Of a DNA stretch of 64,000 bases, positions 24,164 through 32,827 are shown in pieces. The notes below the pieces were generated by a model. That model was not told the DNA's origin, made no database searches, and worked only from the letters and a program-made list of their open reading frames with translations. Location: positions 19,394 to 83,393 of the forward strand of contig CAMDFN010000010.1 in NCBI GenBank assembly GCA_945897565.1, written 5' to 3'. How positions within the stretch are numbered: position 1 is the stretch's first letter; each line of letters starts with the position of its first letter. Origin of the DNA: Chryseobacterium gleum. Lineage in GTDB: Bacteria; Bacteroidota; Bacteroidia; Flavobacteriales_D; Crocinitomicaceae. The position numbers and the translations under genes are program-made.

Positions 24164-25264
24164 TTAATGTTGATGGCCATCGTGTTCTCCGTGAGGCGCC
24201 ACTTGCGCATCTACAGTAACTTGTAGCAATTCAATTTCAAAAACCAAATCTGAATAGACCGGAATAGACCCCGGACGACCCTGTTTGCCATAAGCGTTGT
24301 AGTATGGGATAAACAACAAGATTTTGCCCCCTTCTTTGATCAAGGTGATGCCTTCTTCAAAACCAGGAATCATGCGTTGCACCTTGTATTGAAAAACAAG
24401 CGGTGCTCCGCGATCTAGGGAAGAATCGAATTTTTTACCGCCGCGGCGGAGTGTGCCGGTGTAGTGCAAACTCACTTTATTGCCTTCTTTTACTTCAGCA
24501 CCTTTTCCATTGTCTAAGACCACGTAGACCAATCCAGTTGCGCTCTGTTGAGCAGCTGGATAATTCTTTTTGACTTCGGCAAACATGAAATTTTTGTAGT
24601 CCTCTTGAGACATCCCGGAAATTTGAGCGATTTCTGCTTGCTCGAGCGCCTCTGCCGCTTTTTTGGTCAAATAAACTTGATCAAAGGCAGCCTGAGCATC
24701 CCATTTTTGGGCTTTTGTACCTACGCGTACAATTTCTACTTTGCGCATGGTATCGTTTTGTGCAATGGCATCTACCACTTCTTGACCAGAAACAACATGA
24801 CCAAAAACGGTGTGCTTGCCGTCGAGCCAAGACGTTTCTTTGTGCGTGATAAAAAATTGAGAGCCGTTGGTGTTGGGGCCTGAATTGGCCATCGAAAGAA
24901 TACCAGGGCCAGTATGCTTTAGGCTGGGTTCAATTTCGTCGTAAAATTTATACCCTGGGTCTCCAGCTCCGGTACCTTGTGGGTCTCCACCTTGGATCAT
25001 GAAATCGGCGATCACGCGGTGAAACACCAAACCATCAAAAAATGGCGTAGAAAAGGATTTGTCACCGACCTTGAATTTACCTTCGGCGAGCCCAACAAAA
25101 TTCCCGACGGTCATGGGTGTTTTTTGGTATTCTAACTGACAAACGATAATGCCTTTATTGGTGGTGAAGCGCGCATAGATACCATCTTCGATTTCGGTGG
25201 CGCGTTGTGCATGAAGTAAGCCTGTAAAAGGCAGCAAAAGAAGTGTAATAAGTAATTTTTTCAT
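24164..25264 (-). CDS. Cyclophilin-FKBP fusion prolyl isomerase, exported
   Basis: A 366-residue periplasmic protein joining both classes of prolyl isomerase. A signal peptide (about 1-19, ending LLHAQ) precedes a cyclophilin domain (about 28-205: [44 protein letters not shown]), a helical linker, and an FKBP domain (about 245-350: [44 protein letters not shown]). Active-site residues of both domains are present. The extreme C-terminus is histidine-rich (HGEHDGHQH), possibly metal-binding. Dual-family immunophilins are known but uncommon. It follows a single-domain FKBP gene by 4 bases, so the two are co-expressed. Confidence 0.93.
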   Translation of the reverse strand: MKKLLITLLLLPFTGLLHAQRATEIEDGIYARFTTNKGIIVCQLEYQKTPMTVGNFVGLAEGKFKVGDKSFSTPFFDGLVFHRVIADFMIQGGDPQGTGAGDPGYKFYDEIEPSLKHTGPGILSMANSGPNTNGSQFFITHKETSWLDGKHTVFGHVVSGQEVVDAIAQNDTMRKVEIVRVGTKAQKWDAQAAFDQVYLTKKAAEALEQAEIAQISGMSQEDYKNFMFAEVKKNYPAAQQSATGLVYVVLDNGKGAEVKEGNKVSLHYTGTLRRGGKKFDSSLDRGAPLVFQYKVQRMIPGFEEGITLIKEGGKILLFIPYYNAYGKQGRPGSIPVYSDLVFEIELLQVTVDAQVAPHGEHDGHQH

Positions 25265-25268
25265 GGTG

Positions 25269-25988
25269 TTATTTTTCGATATCTAGTAATTCAACTTCAA
25301 AGATAAGCACAGAATAAGGAGGTATCAATTCTGTGGGTGAGCCAGGGCCATAGGCCATTTCTTGAGGGATATAAAAGCGGTATTTAGCGCCAATGCTCAT
25401 GAGTTGGACGCCTTCGGTCCAGCCGGGGATCACTGCATTTAGTGGAAAAGAAATGGGTTCTTTGCGCTCTACAGAGCTGTCAAAAATTTCTCCGTTGATG
25501 GTGGTGCCCGTGTAGTGAACTTTTACAGTAGAACTCGCGTTTGGTTTGCTCCCTCTGCCCTTTTTAAGCACTTCGTATTGCAGGCCACTTGCCGTTACTT
25601 GGATATCTTTTTTCTTGGCGTTTTCTAAGAGAAAGGCCTCCCCTTTTTCGCGGTTGGCACGGCCTGCTTCTTTTTCAGCGGCAAGTGCATCTTGGTTAAC
25701 CGCTTCTTCTGCTTGTTGGACAGCCTGCATCTTCTCTTGGAAATAAGACATGACGCACTGATTGGCGGGGTCTTGAAGCAAACTTGGGCGCTGCATCATG
25801 GCGTCGCTCAGACCTTGCAATAATAAGGAAACGTTGGCCTCTGGAAAATCTTTAAGGACGCTTTGCGCGATATTTTGCCCCGCTAAATAGCTGACAGAAT
25901 CTATTCTAGATTTGACTTGTGGCGTCTGGGCATTGACTTGTGTTGCAAACACAATAGCCATAATAGGAATAATTGTTTTTTTCATCAT
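25269..25988 (-). CDS. FKBP-type peptidyl-prolyl isomerase, exported
   Basis: A 239-residue periplasmic isomerase. Signal peptide about residues 1-20 (ending QVNAQ), an FKBP_N-type helical dimerisation region (about 25-115, [18 protein letters not shown]), and a C-terminal FKBP domain (about 125-237) with [34 protein letters not shown] and YIPQEMAYG. This is the FkpA/Mip arrangement of periplasmic chaperone-isomerases. Two adjacent ATG codons are possible; the first is given. It sits 3 bases after nadK in the same run and 4 bases before the cyclophilin-FKBP gene. Confidence 0.93.
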   Translation of the reverse strand: MMKKTIIPIMAIVFATQVNAQTPQVKSRIDSVSYLAGQNIAQSVLKDFPEANVSLLLQGLSDAMMQRPSLLQDPANQCVMSYFQEKMQAVQQAEEAVNQDALAAEKEAGRANREKGEAFLLENAKKKDIQVTASGLQYEVLKKGRGSKPNASSTVKVHYTGTTINGEIFDSSVERKEPISFPLNAVIPGWTEGVQLMSIGAKYRFYIPQEMAYGPGSPTELIPPYSVLIFEVELLDIEK

Positions 25989-25991
25989 TGC

Positions 25992-26879
25992 TTAAATTTC
26001 GTTTCGGGTATCTGAGCCCCAAAACATTTTGTTACGGATAGTATCTAAAAAATTGTTGTCTTCAAACTTGACAACGTTGATCATGAATTCTGCTTTGGTA
26101 ATGGTGACCTTCTCTCCTTGCTTGATATGCTGAGAATGACCGTCTAAAGAAAGTAAATAAGAGCGGTCTCGGCCTTCTACCTGCAGGGAAATGGGCATGT
26201 GGTCTGGAACTACAACCGGGCGCACATTGAGGTTGTGAGGCGCAATTGGTGTCAGGATATGCACCTGACAGCCTGGCGTGATGATAGGGCCGCCACAACT
26301 CAGGCTGTAAGCCGTAGAGCCTGTTGGCGTGGCCACGATGAGACCATCGGCCCAATAAGTATTGAGGAATTTATCACCGAGATACGCATGCACTTTGATC
26401 ATGGAAGACGTATCTTTTTTCTGAAGGGTGAGCTCATTGAGTGCAAAGTTTTCGTCTGAAAAAAGGTCGTTTTCGGTATGTACTCTAAGTAGAGATCTTT
26501 TTTGAAACTCGTACTGACCTGCATTGAAACGCTGAAGGGTTTGATCAATCTGATCTTTAGCTAAATTGGATAAAAAACCCAAACGCCCTGTGTTGATGCC
26601 GAGAATGGGAACGCCAGAATCTCTGATAAAAGAAACAGCTTTTAAAAAAGTGCCATCACCCCCGAGGCTGATCATGAGGTCAAAGCCTGTTTGAAGGTCG
26701 AGGTGGTTTTCGAAGGTTGGATAGGTGCTTGTTGTGTGGAATTTTGTGCGCAGATGCTGGGCGAGTTCTTTTTCGAGTACCGGCAACCAGCCCAAGAGCT
26801 CAATACCCTTGAGAAGGTTTTCAAAGACACTGAGGTCTTGCTTGAATATTTTCTTAGCGTATATAGCGATTTGTTTCAT
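25992..26879 (-). CDS. nadK: NAD kinase
   Basis: Phosphorylates NAD to NADP in the cytosol. The 295-residue protein has the ATP-NAD kinase signature SLGGDGTFLKAV (catalytic GGDGT), LGINTGRLGFLS, FALNELTLQK, and the NE/D and GSTAYSLSCGGPI blocks, plus PHNLNVRPVVVP near the C-terminal half. Length is normal. Its first base overlaps the last of the CBS-domain gene upstream, so the two are coupled. Confidence 0.96.
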   Translation of the reverse strand: MKQIAIYAKKIFKQDLSVFENLLKGIELLGWLPVLEKELAQHLRTKFHTTSTYPTFENHLDLQTGFDLMISLGGDGTFLKAVSFIRDSGVPILGINTGRLGFLSNLAKDQIDQTLQRFNAGQYEFQKRSLLRVHTENDLFSDENFALNELTLQKKDTSSMIKVHAYLGDKFLNTYWADGLIVATPTGSTAYSLSCGGPIITPGCQVHILTPIAPHNLNVRPVVVPDHMPISLQVEGRDRSYLLSLDGHSQHIKQGEKVTITKAEFMINVVKFEDNNFLDTIRNKMFWGSDTRNEI

Positions 26880-27541
26880 TACATGCTCAAATAATGCATG
26901 AGTTCTTGGTAGCGATCTTGAAGCTCACTTGGTTGTTGACTGTCTTGATAGCTGGCCAATACTTGGTAATCATAGCGCTCAAAGGTACGAATAATTGCAC
27001 TTAAGTTTTGTTGATTGATGCGTAAATTGACCTGAATTTTGGTGCTGTCGGGAAGGTAACTCACAAATAGATTCTGAATTTTAGCCTGATTGCTCTCCAC
27101 AATTTGGGCAATTTGAGCGAGTGTGTAGTCGTTGGCATTCATCTCAAGAACCAAAACAGAACCAGACTCATTGAGCCCGCTCGTTTCAGCTAATAATTGA
27201 AGTAATTCTTGAGCGCTGATCATTCCAAGGTAATTTTCTTGGCGATCCAAGACGGGCAATACCGTCAGTTTGAAAAGTGCAAAATGCTGCAATAAGTCAA
27301 AAAGATGGGCATCGGCAAAGGCAAAAGGACGTGGTAAGTGCTGAAATAAGTGGTCGAGGGTTTCTTTTAAACTGGTTTGGTCGAGGAGTTCAGATTCTGA
27401 AACAAGCCCTACAAAATTTCCGTTTTTAAGCACTGGGAGGTGATTGACTTGGAATTCATCCATCCATAAAAGTGCTTTTTCACCGGTATCTGTATGTAAA
27501 AGGGGTGGTATCTGTTCAGAAAGAATATTGGATGCTCTCAT
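26879..27541 (-). CDS. CBS-domain protein with C-terminal ACT-like region
   Basis: A 220-residue soluble protein. Two CBS motifs fill the first 130 residues (NHLPVLKNGNFVGLVSESELLD and LTVLPVLDRQENYLGMISAQELL), forming a Bateman module that usually senses adenine nucleotides. Residues about 145-215 look like an ACT-type beta-alpha-beta fold (SVLVLEMNANDYTLAQIAQI; TKIQVNLRINQQNLSAIIRTFERYDYQVL). Co-translation with nadK suggests, but does not show, a link to nucleotide status. The gene is divergent from pdxJ. Confidence 0.85.
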   Translation of the reverse strand: MRASNILSEQIPPLLHTDTGEKALLWMDEFQVNHLPVLKNGNFVGLVSESELLDQTSLKETLDHLFQHLPRPFAFADAHLFDLLQHFALFKLTVLPVLDRQENYLGMISAQELLQLLAETSGLNESGSVLVLEMNANDYTLAQIAQIVESNQAKIQNLFVSYLPDSTKIQVNLRINQQNLSAIIRTFERYDYQVLASYQDSQQPSELQDRYQELMHYLSM

Positions 27542-27603
27542 AGTGGGTGCAAAATACTAAATTACTTGAATGTTTCGTACTTTTACAGCTCAATTATTGT
27601 GCC

Positions 27604-28326
27604 ATGACCAGACTCAGCGTGAATATCAATAAAATCGCAACACTGCGCAATGCACGCGGCGGCCAAACACCCAATGTGTTGCAGTTTGCGCTCGATGCCG
27701 AAAGGTTTGGTGCACAGGGAATTACCGTGCACCCCAGACCAGACGAACGCCATATCACCACCCAAGACTGCTACAACCTCCACAAACATGTGCAGACGGA
27801 ATTCAACATTGAAGGATATCCCGATGCGCGTTACTTACAACTGCTTACCGACCTGCGCCCCGCACAAGCTACTTTAGTACCAGACCCACCGGGCGTACTC
27901 ACTTCCAATGCGGGTTGGAATTGTATTGAACAAGCCGCCTTTCTCGAGCCCATCATTGCTCAAATTAAAAATTTAGGCGTGCGCGTTTCGCTTTTTATGG
28001 AAACAGATTTGGCTCAAATTGACAAGGCCAAAGTACTTGGCGCAGACCGCATCGAGTTCTATACTGGCCCCTATGCTGAAAACTACCCACTCGATCGATC
28101 TGTAGCTGTTGAGCCGTATCGGTTGGCTGCACTGCACGCCCACGCATTGGGTTTGGGCATCAATGCCGGACACGACCTCAGTTTGGAGAATTTAGCCTTC
28201 ATGAAAGCTTCGCTTGTGGCACTAGATGAGGTGTCTATCGGGCATGCTCTTATTGCCGATGCGCTTTATTTGGGCATAGAAAATACCATCCAGCGCTATC
28301 TTTACGAATTGCGAGAAGGCGCCTGA
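27604..28326 (+). CDS. pdxJ: Pyridoxine 5'-phosphate synthase
   Basis: PdxJ condenses 1-deoxy-D-xylulose-5-phosphate with amino-acetone-phosphate in the DXP-dependent vitamin B6 route. The ATG at 27604 begins the conserved [17 protein letters not shown]; upstream codons lack similarity. The 240-residue TIM barrel has [69 protein letters not shown] and [12 protein letters not shown]. The 3' 25 bases overlap the end of the convergent MscS gene. Confidence 0.96.
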   Translation: MTRLSVNINKIATLRNARGGQTPNVLQFALDAERFGAQGITVHPRPDERHITTQDCYNLHKHVQTEFNIEGYPDARYLQLLTDLRPAQATLVPDPPGVLTSNAGWNCIEQAAFLEPIIAQIKNLGVRVSLFMETDLAQIDKAKVLGADRIEFYTGPYAENYPLDRSVAVEPYRLAALHAHALGLGINAGHDLSLENLAFMKASLVALDEVSIGHALIADALYLGIENTIQRYLYELREGA

Positions 28327-29426
28327 TGCAGCACGCGTTGCGGATAAGGTATTTCTATGGAGTAGGTTCTGAACAAACGATCAATTTCCAACCTGATTTC
28401 CGACTTGTAATTGTTGATATCCCAGCTTTGATCGGCCCAAAATACGAGCTCAAGTTCTAGGCCTGAGTCGCCAAAATCGTAAAGTCGGACGAATACAGGA
28501 TTGCTCTTTTTAACTTTAGGATGCGCCAGCGCTGCTTGAGTGAGCAAGCGTTCAATGAGTGGCATGTCAGAGCCATAAGCAACAGTGAGCTTGATGGTAA
28601 AACGCGTTAATTTAGAGCCATGGCTCCAGTTTTCAATGCGGTCTTGGGTAAGGTGCGTATTGGGAATGATCAGCACGTTGCCCTCACGGGTCTGAATTTG
28701 GGTGGTGCGCACATTGATTTTGACAATTTTGGCTACAATTGCATCATTGCTGACCCCATTGATTTTAGACTTTCCAGAAATCTCAACGATGTCACCTACT
28801 CTTAAATTACCTTCAAAAAGTAAGACTACACCAGCAATCATATCTCTAAAGACATCTTGCAGCCCCAGGCCTAAACCCACCAACAAACCCACCGAACTGG
28901 TGAGTAAAATCAGCAGATCAATACCGAGTAGCTTGAAGCAAAACAAGATGGAGGCTACGTAAATGAAATACTTAGCCAATTGATTGTAGACAAACTCGGT
29001 GCCGGCATCGTGGTGTTGCTTGCCTTTCAAACGCCTCGCAAAATAGAGTCTAGTGAGGTTGGTGGCAATTTTTGCCCCAAAGAACACAGAAGTAACGATC
29101 AGGATATCGGCAAAATCAATTTTAAAACTCTCAAAAGAAAGCAATTTGAATTGCAAAAAATCATTGAAGGTGACATGCCCATTATTGTAACGCAAACTAA
29201 GTACAGCAATATAAATGGCTAATAAATAAACGCTCTGACTCACTAAAACCAAGCGCGCCATCTGCTTGGCTTCTAGTTGTAGATTGACACTTTTAACATA
29301 ACCCTTCAAAGCTTTGTGCACCAAACGGCGCAAAACCGCTGCGGCCAAAAAGATGAGTAGCAAGAAAATGAGATTCCAAAAACAAATCTTGTAAGGACCT
29401 ATGTAGAAGAGGGTTTCTGCAAACAT
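28302..29426 (-). CDS. MscS-family mechanosensitive channel, longer type
   Basis: A 374-residue channel protein with four or five N-terminal membrane helices (first at about 12-34), then the pore helix [27 protein letters not shown] split over about residues 178-204, the beta domain with [12 protein letters not shown] and [18 protein letters not shown], and a C-terminal alpha/beta domain. Compared with the 266-residue homologue at 20998 it has extra membrane helices. It starts 1 base after the dnaG stop, so it is probably read through from dnaG. Its last 25 bases are shared with pdxJ on the other strand. Confidence 0.92.
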   Translation of the reverse strand: MFAETLFYIGPYKICFWNLIFLLLIFLAAAVLRRLVHKALKGYVKSVNLQLEAKQMARLVLVSQSVYLLAIYIAVLSLRYNNGHVTFNDFLQFKLLSFESFKIDFADILIVTSVFFGAKIATNLTRLYFARRLKGKQHHDAGTEFVYNQLAKYFIYVASILFCFKLLGIDLLILLTSSVGLLVGLGLGLQDVFRDMIAGVVLLFEGNLRVGDIVEISGKSKINGVSNDAIVAKIVKINVRTTQIQTREGNVLIIPNTHLTQDRIENWSHGSKLTRFTIKLTVAYGSDMPLIERLLTQAALAHPKVKKSNPVFVRLYDFGDSGLELELVFWADQSWDINNYKSEIRLEIDRLFRTYSIEIPYPQRVLHQAPSRNS

Positions 29427-29427
29427 A

Positions 29428-31386
29428 TCAACGGATAAGCGTAATGCCGATTTGCTCTGAAAGGAGCATCTTGACTTTTTCTAGACTGACTAATTCGCCA
29501 AGTGCCAAAAGGAGGTCTTCGTCTTGTAGGTTTTGATCGCTGAGCTCTTTGCGGATATTTTTTATCTTTTGCTCAACAAAGGCTAGTTTAAAGCGATAGA
29601 TGACTTGCACAACGGTTTGATAGAGGTCGTCGGCTTCGGACTTGGTTTGAATTTTATAACGCGCCACCCAGTTATGACTTAGTTCTTGCTCTTGAGACTC
29701 AATATCGGCAGCAAACTGAACGATTTCTTGTTTTTCATGGCGCAAAAAATAAGTGGCCTCATAAAGCGTATTTTCTTGAAGTACCCCATTTTCAAAAATG
29801 CGGTAAATTTCTTCGTAAAGCGCATTTTCAAAATGGAGCGCGTCTTTTTGAAGTTCTTGAACAATCAGTTCAATGACACTAGTTTGGGTTTCTGGCTGGC
29901 CGGGCTCTTGCCAGATGAGGGCACGCGTACCGTATTTGATCAGGACCCGAACGAGCTCTGCTTCAAAAAGCGAGAGGTCTTCTTCGTAGACGGTACTGGC
30001 ATGTAAAGATTGTGTTGCAGGTGTTTTGGGCAACTGAAAGGCCTCAAGGGCTGGATCTTGGTATGCTTTAGCTAAAGCCGACTTGCGCAATTGGAGCAAC
30101 TCTGACTGAACAATAGACTCGGCGATATCGAATTGCTGCGCCAACTGCTGAACGTAAACCGAACGGGTAATTTGGTCGGGAATAAGCGAAACAGAATGAA
30201 CGATATCTTTGATAAGGCCTGCACGCAAGATGGGGTCATTGCCACCATCGGCCAGTAAAATACCTGCCTTGAAGGAAATAAAATCTTGCTTGTGAGCAGC
30301 AATATAAGCACTCAATTCGGCTGAAGAACGAGATTTAGAAAAGGAGTCGGGATCTTCGCCGTCTGGGAATAGGACCACCTTTACATTAAGGCCCTCTTCT
30401 AAAATGAGGTCGATGCCGCGAAAACTGGCTTTGATGCCAGCTGCGTCGCCGTCGTAGAGAATAGTGAGGTTTTTGGTGTAACGGCTCACCAATTTGACTT
30501 GTTCTTTGGTGAGGGAGGTTCCGGAAGAGGAGACTACATTTTGGATGCCTGCTTGGTGCATACTGATGACATCAGTATAACCCTCGCAAAGCAGACATTC
30601 GTTGTATTTCACGATATCGCCCTTGGCAAAATAGAGCCCGTAAAGGATTTCGCTTTTGTTGTAGATAATGCTCTCGGGCGAATTGAAATACTTGGCCACT
30701 TTTTTGTCGGCAAGTAAGGTGCGGCCACCAAAACCAAGCACGCGCCCCGAGACACTGTGAATAGGGAACATGACGCGCCCCTTGAAAAAATCGAAGGTGC
30801 GCTCGTCTTTGGATTTAGTGAGGCCGATAGACTCGAGGTACGCTTTGTTGTAGCCTTTTTCGAGCGCTAAATCGGTGAAGGCAGCGCCTGTATTGAGGCA
30901 ATAACCCAGGTGGAATTTTTCGATGGTGGCCCGACTAAAACCGCGCTCCTCAAAGTAAGAAAGACCAATTGCCTTGCCCTCTTGGGAATTGAGGAGCATG
31001 TCGGAGAAGGCGTTCTTGGCAAACTCATTGATGATCAAAAAACTCTCGCGCTCATTGAGTGCGGCGAGTTCTTCGGCTGTGGCCTCGCGTTCTTCGGGTA
31101 CTTCGATGTTGTAGCGCTTGGCCAACCAGCGCAGGGCTTCTGGGTAGCTAAAATGTTCCTTTTCCATCAAGAAGCTGGCTGCATTGCCGCCCTTTCCAGT
31201 AGAAAAACACTTGAAAATTTGCTTAGCTGGCGACACCACAAATGAGGGTGTTTTCTCGTCTGTAAAAGGACTGAGCCCTTTGAGGTTAGATCCTGCACGC
31301 TTGAGTTGCACAAATTCTCCGATCACCTCTTCAATGCGAGCGGTCTGGAGAATTTGATCAACAATATGCGGTGGAATCTTGCTCAT
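29428..31386 (-). CDS. dnaG: DNA primase, zinc-finger ligands mostly lost
   Basis: DnaG makes RNA primers at the replication fork. The 652-residue protein has the N-terminal CHC2 fold, the RNA-polymerase/TOPRIM domain (CEGYTDVISMHQAG, VVSSSGTSLT, LYDGDAAGIKA) and a C-terminal DnaB-binding helical region. In the CHC2 finger, the canonical C-P-F-H ... C-x-x-C ligands read Ser39, Thr42, Cys60 and Thr63 (GLSPFTDEKTPSF; KCFSTGKGGN), so zinc binding is unlikely. I recall similar changes in other Bacteroidota primases, so this seems lineage-typical rather than damage. Upstream gene (YwqK-like) ends 8 bases before. Confidence 0.95.
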   Translation of the reverse strand: MSKIPPHIVDQILQTARIEEVIGEFVQLKRAGSNLKGLSPFTDEKTPSFVVSPAKQIFKCFSTGKGGNAASFLMEKEHFSYPEALRWLAKRYNIEVPEEREATAEELAALNERESFLIINEFAKNAFSDMLLNSQEGKAIGLSYFEERGFSRATIEKFHLGYCLNTGAAFTDLALEKGYNKAYLESIGLTKSKDERTFDFFKGRVMFPIHSVSGRVLGFGGRTLLADKKVAKYFNSPESIIYNKSEILYGLYFAKGDIVKYNECLLCEGYTDVISMHQAGIQNVVSSSGTSLTKEQVKLVSRYTKNLTILYDGDAAGIKASFRGIDLILEEGLNVKVVLFPDGEDPDSFSKSRSSAELSAYIAAHKQDFISFKAGILLADGGNDPILRAGLIKDIVHSVSLIPDQITRSVYVQQLAQQFDIAESIVQSELLQLRKSALAKAYQDPALEAFQLPKTPATQSLHASTVYEEDLSLFEAELVRVLIKYGTRALIWQEPGQPETQTSVIELIVQELQKDALHFENALYEEIYRIFENGVLQENTLYEATYFLRHEKQEIVQFAADIESQEQELSHNWVARYKIQTKSEADDLYQTVVQVIYRFKLAFVEQKIKNIRKELSDQNLQDEDLLLALGELVSLEKVKMLLSEQIGITLIR

Positions 31387-31394
31387 TGAAGCCT

Positions 31395-31799
31395 TTACTG
31401 ATTGAAAGTATTGACGGTTTTATTGCCTTTTTGGTCGTAGGTAACCCATTCACCTATCATTTTGTCGTCTTGGTATTGGCCATAATAACGGATTTTACCA
31501 TTTGGGTACTTGACAACGGAGTGGCCATTCTTTTTTCCCTCGACATAGAAGGTGAAAGAAAGCAAATTACCTTTTTCGCTGTAGAAACTCCATTTACCTT
31601 GGCGGCCACCTTTTTGAGTGAGGTCGCCCTCGTATTTGAGTTGTTTTTTGCCTGGATACCATTCTTTGTAGTGCCCGTCTTTGATTTGGACGAGTTCTTC
31701 TTTGACAGCAGGCTTCTCTTCTTTGTTATTTTGCTTGTTTGCACAAGAAAAACCTGTCAAAAGAAAAGTAAGTATAAATAAGAGTTTGATTGATTTCAT
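31395..31799 (-). CDS. YwqK/MORN-repeat lipoprotein
   Basis: A 134-residue lipoprotein: hydrophobic signal and lipobox TGFSC (Cys20), a Lys/Glu-rich linker, then three to four MORN-like repeats (YKEWYPGKKQLKYEGDL, GKWSFYSEKGNL, KYPNGKIRYYGQY, GEWVTYDQKGNK). This repeat pattern is the YwqK type, sometimes called a toxin-antitoxin component by similarity, but no toxin gene is present here and an envelope role is more likely. It lies 4 bases after the polyprenyl synthase and 8 bases before dnaG in one run. Confidence 0.8.
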   Translation of the reverse strand: MKSIKLLFILTFLLTGFSCANKQNNKEEKPAVKEELVQIKDGHYKEWYPGKKQLKYEGDLTQKGGRQGKWSFYSEKGNLLSFTFYVEGKKNGHSVVKYPNGKIRYYGQYQDDKMIGEWVTYDQKGNKTVNTFNQ

Positions 31800-31803
31800 G
31801 GTT

Positions 31804-32775
31804 TTATTTTTCGCGGTTCATGGTGTAGGCTACCAATCCTATTAACGAAGCTTTTGCAGGGCTGTCGGGGTAACTTGCTAAAATTTCTAAGGCTTCGGCA
31901 GCCAAAGCCTCCATGCGCTTTTGGGCGTATTGCACACCGCCAGACTCCCAGACCAATTGAATGGCACGTTGCACACGGGTACTGACGTCGTATTCATTTT
32001 TGATGATATAGCGCAATTCTTTTTGAATGGCTTGTGGTGTATTTTGCAGGGCGTAGATGAGGGGCAGCGTTAGTTTTTGCTCGCGGATGTCGATACCTGT
32101 TGGTTTGCCAATATGCTCGCCGGTACCGTAATCGAAGATGTCGTCTTTGATCTGAAATGCCAAGCCGATGAGTTCGCCGAACTGACGTAGCTTTCCGCGT
32201 TCTGTATGCGCACCTACACTGAGCGCCCCTGCTTCGCAGCAAGTTGCAATGAGAGATGCCGTTTTTTTGCGAATGACATCAAAATAGATTTCTTCGGTGA
32301 TGTCGAGGTGGCGTGCTTTCTCGATTTGCAGCAACTCGCCTTCAGACATTTCTTGCACGGCTCTTGCGACAATCTCGAGGAGGTCCATGTTGCGCTTTTC
32401 TATCGAAAGCAATAAAATGCGTGAGAGCATGTAGTCTCCAACCAAAACGGCAATTTTGTTTTTCCAGAGGGCATTTACAGAGAAAAAGCCGCGGCGTTCA
32501 GCGGCGTCGTCTACGACGTCGTCATGAACAAGTGTGGCCGTATGAAGGAGCTCAACTAAAGTAGTGGCATCAAACGTAACCGGATTGATTTGGCCGAGCA
32601 TTTGAGCACTCAGAAAAACAAACATAGGACGCAATTGCTTGCCTTTGCGCTTGACAATATAACTGGTTACTTTATCGAGCAAAGCGACATCGGCATGCAT
32701 GGCGTTTTGAAAATGGATTTCAAAATCGACTAATTCTTGCTGAATAGGTGCGGTGATGTCGTCTAGGCGCTGCAT
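31804..32775 (-). CDS. Long-chain polyprenyl diphosphate synthase
   Basis: A 323-residue trans-prenyltransferase (octaprenyl/solanesyl type) that elongates farnesyl-PP with isopentenyl-PP, probably for the menaquinone side chain. The first Asp-rich motif is LVHDDVVDDAAERRG, the second is QIKDDIFDYGTG, with KGKQLRPMFVFLS at the substrate end and GKPTGIDIREQKLTLPLIYAL after the second motif. Chain length cannot be read reliably. The gene heads a run that continues into the lipoprotein, dnaG and MscS. The ATG is placed by the promoter, 4 bases after a TATATTTG box with a good -33 partner. Confidence 0.92.
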   Translation of the reverse strand: MQRLDDITAPIQQELVDFEIHFQNAMHADVALLDKVTSYIVKRKGKQLRPMFVFLSAQMLGQINPVTFDATTLVELLHTATLVHDDVVDDAAERRGFFSVNALWKNKIAVLVGDYMLSRILLLSIEKRNMDLLEIVARAVQEMSEGELLQIEKARHLDITEEIYFDVIRKKTASLIATCCEAGALSVGAHTERGKLRQFGELIGLAFQIKDDIFDYGTGEHIGKPTGIDIREQKLTLPLIYALQNTPQAIQKELRYIIKNEYDVSTRVQRAIQLVWESGGVQYAQKRMEALAAEALEILASYPDSPAKASLIGLVAYTMNREK

Positions 32776-32779
32776 CTAA

Positions 32780-32812
32780 CAAATATACGAAAAGCCATGG
32801 CCTAATCGCAAA
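32780..32812 (-). promoter_or_regulatory. Promoter TTTG-N21-TATATTTG, 4 bases before ATG
   Basis: On the minus strand TTTG (32812-32809), a 21-base spacer, TATATTTG (32787-32780), TTAG and the ATG of the polyprenyl synthase. Both promoter elements are exact, which makes it the best-supported leaderless candidate in the window. Confidence 0.72.
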
Positions 32813-32827
32813 GCACTGTAGTGAAAC

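Noticed and set aside
31395..31799. YwqK-type protein as antitoxin of a toxin-antitoxin pair
   Set aside because: It is an exported lipoprotein with MORN-like repeats between polyprenyl synthase and dnaG; no toxin-like partner exists nearby.
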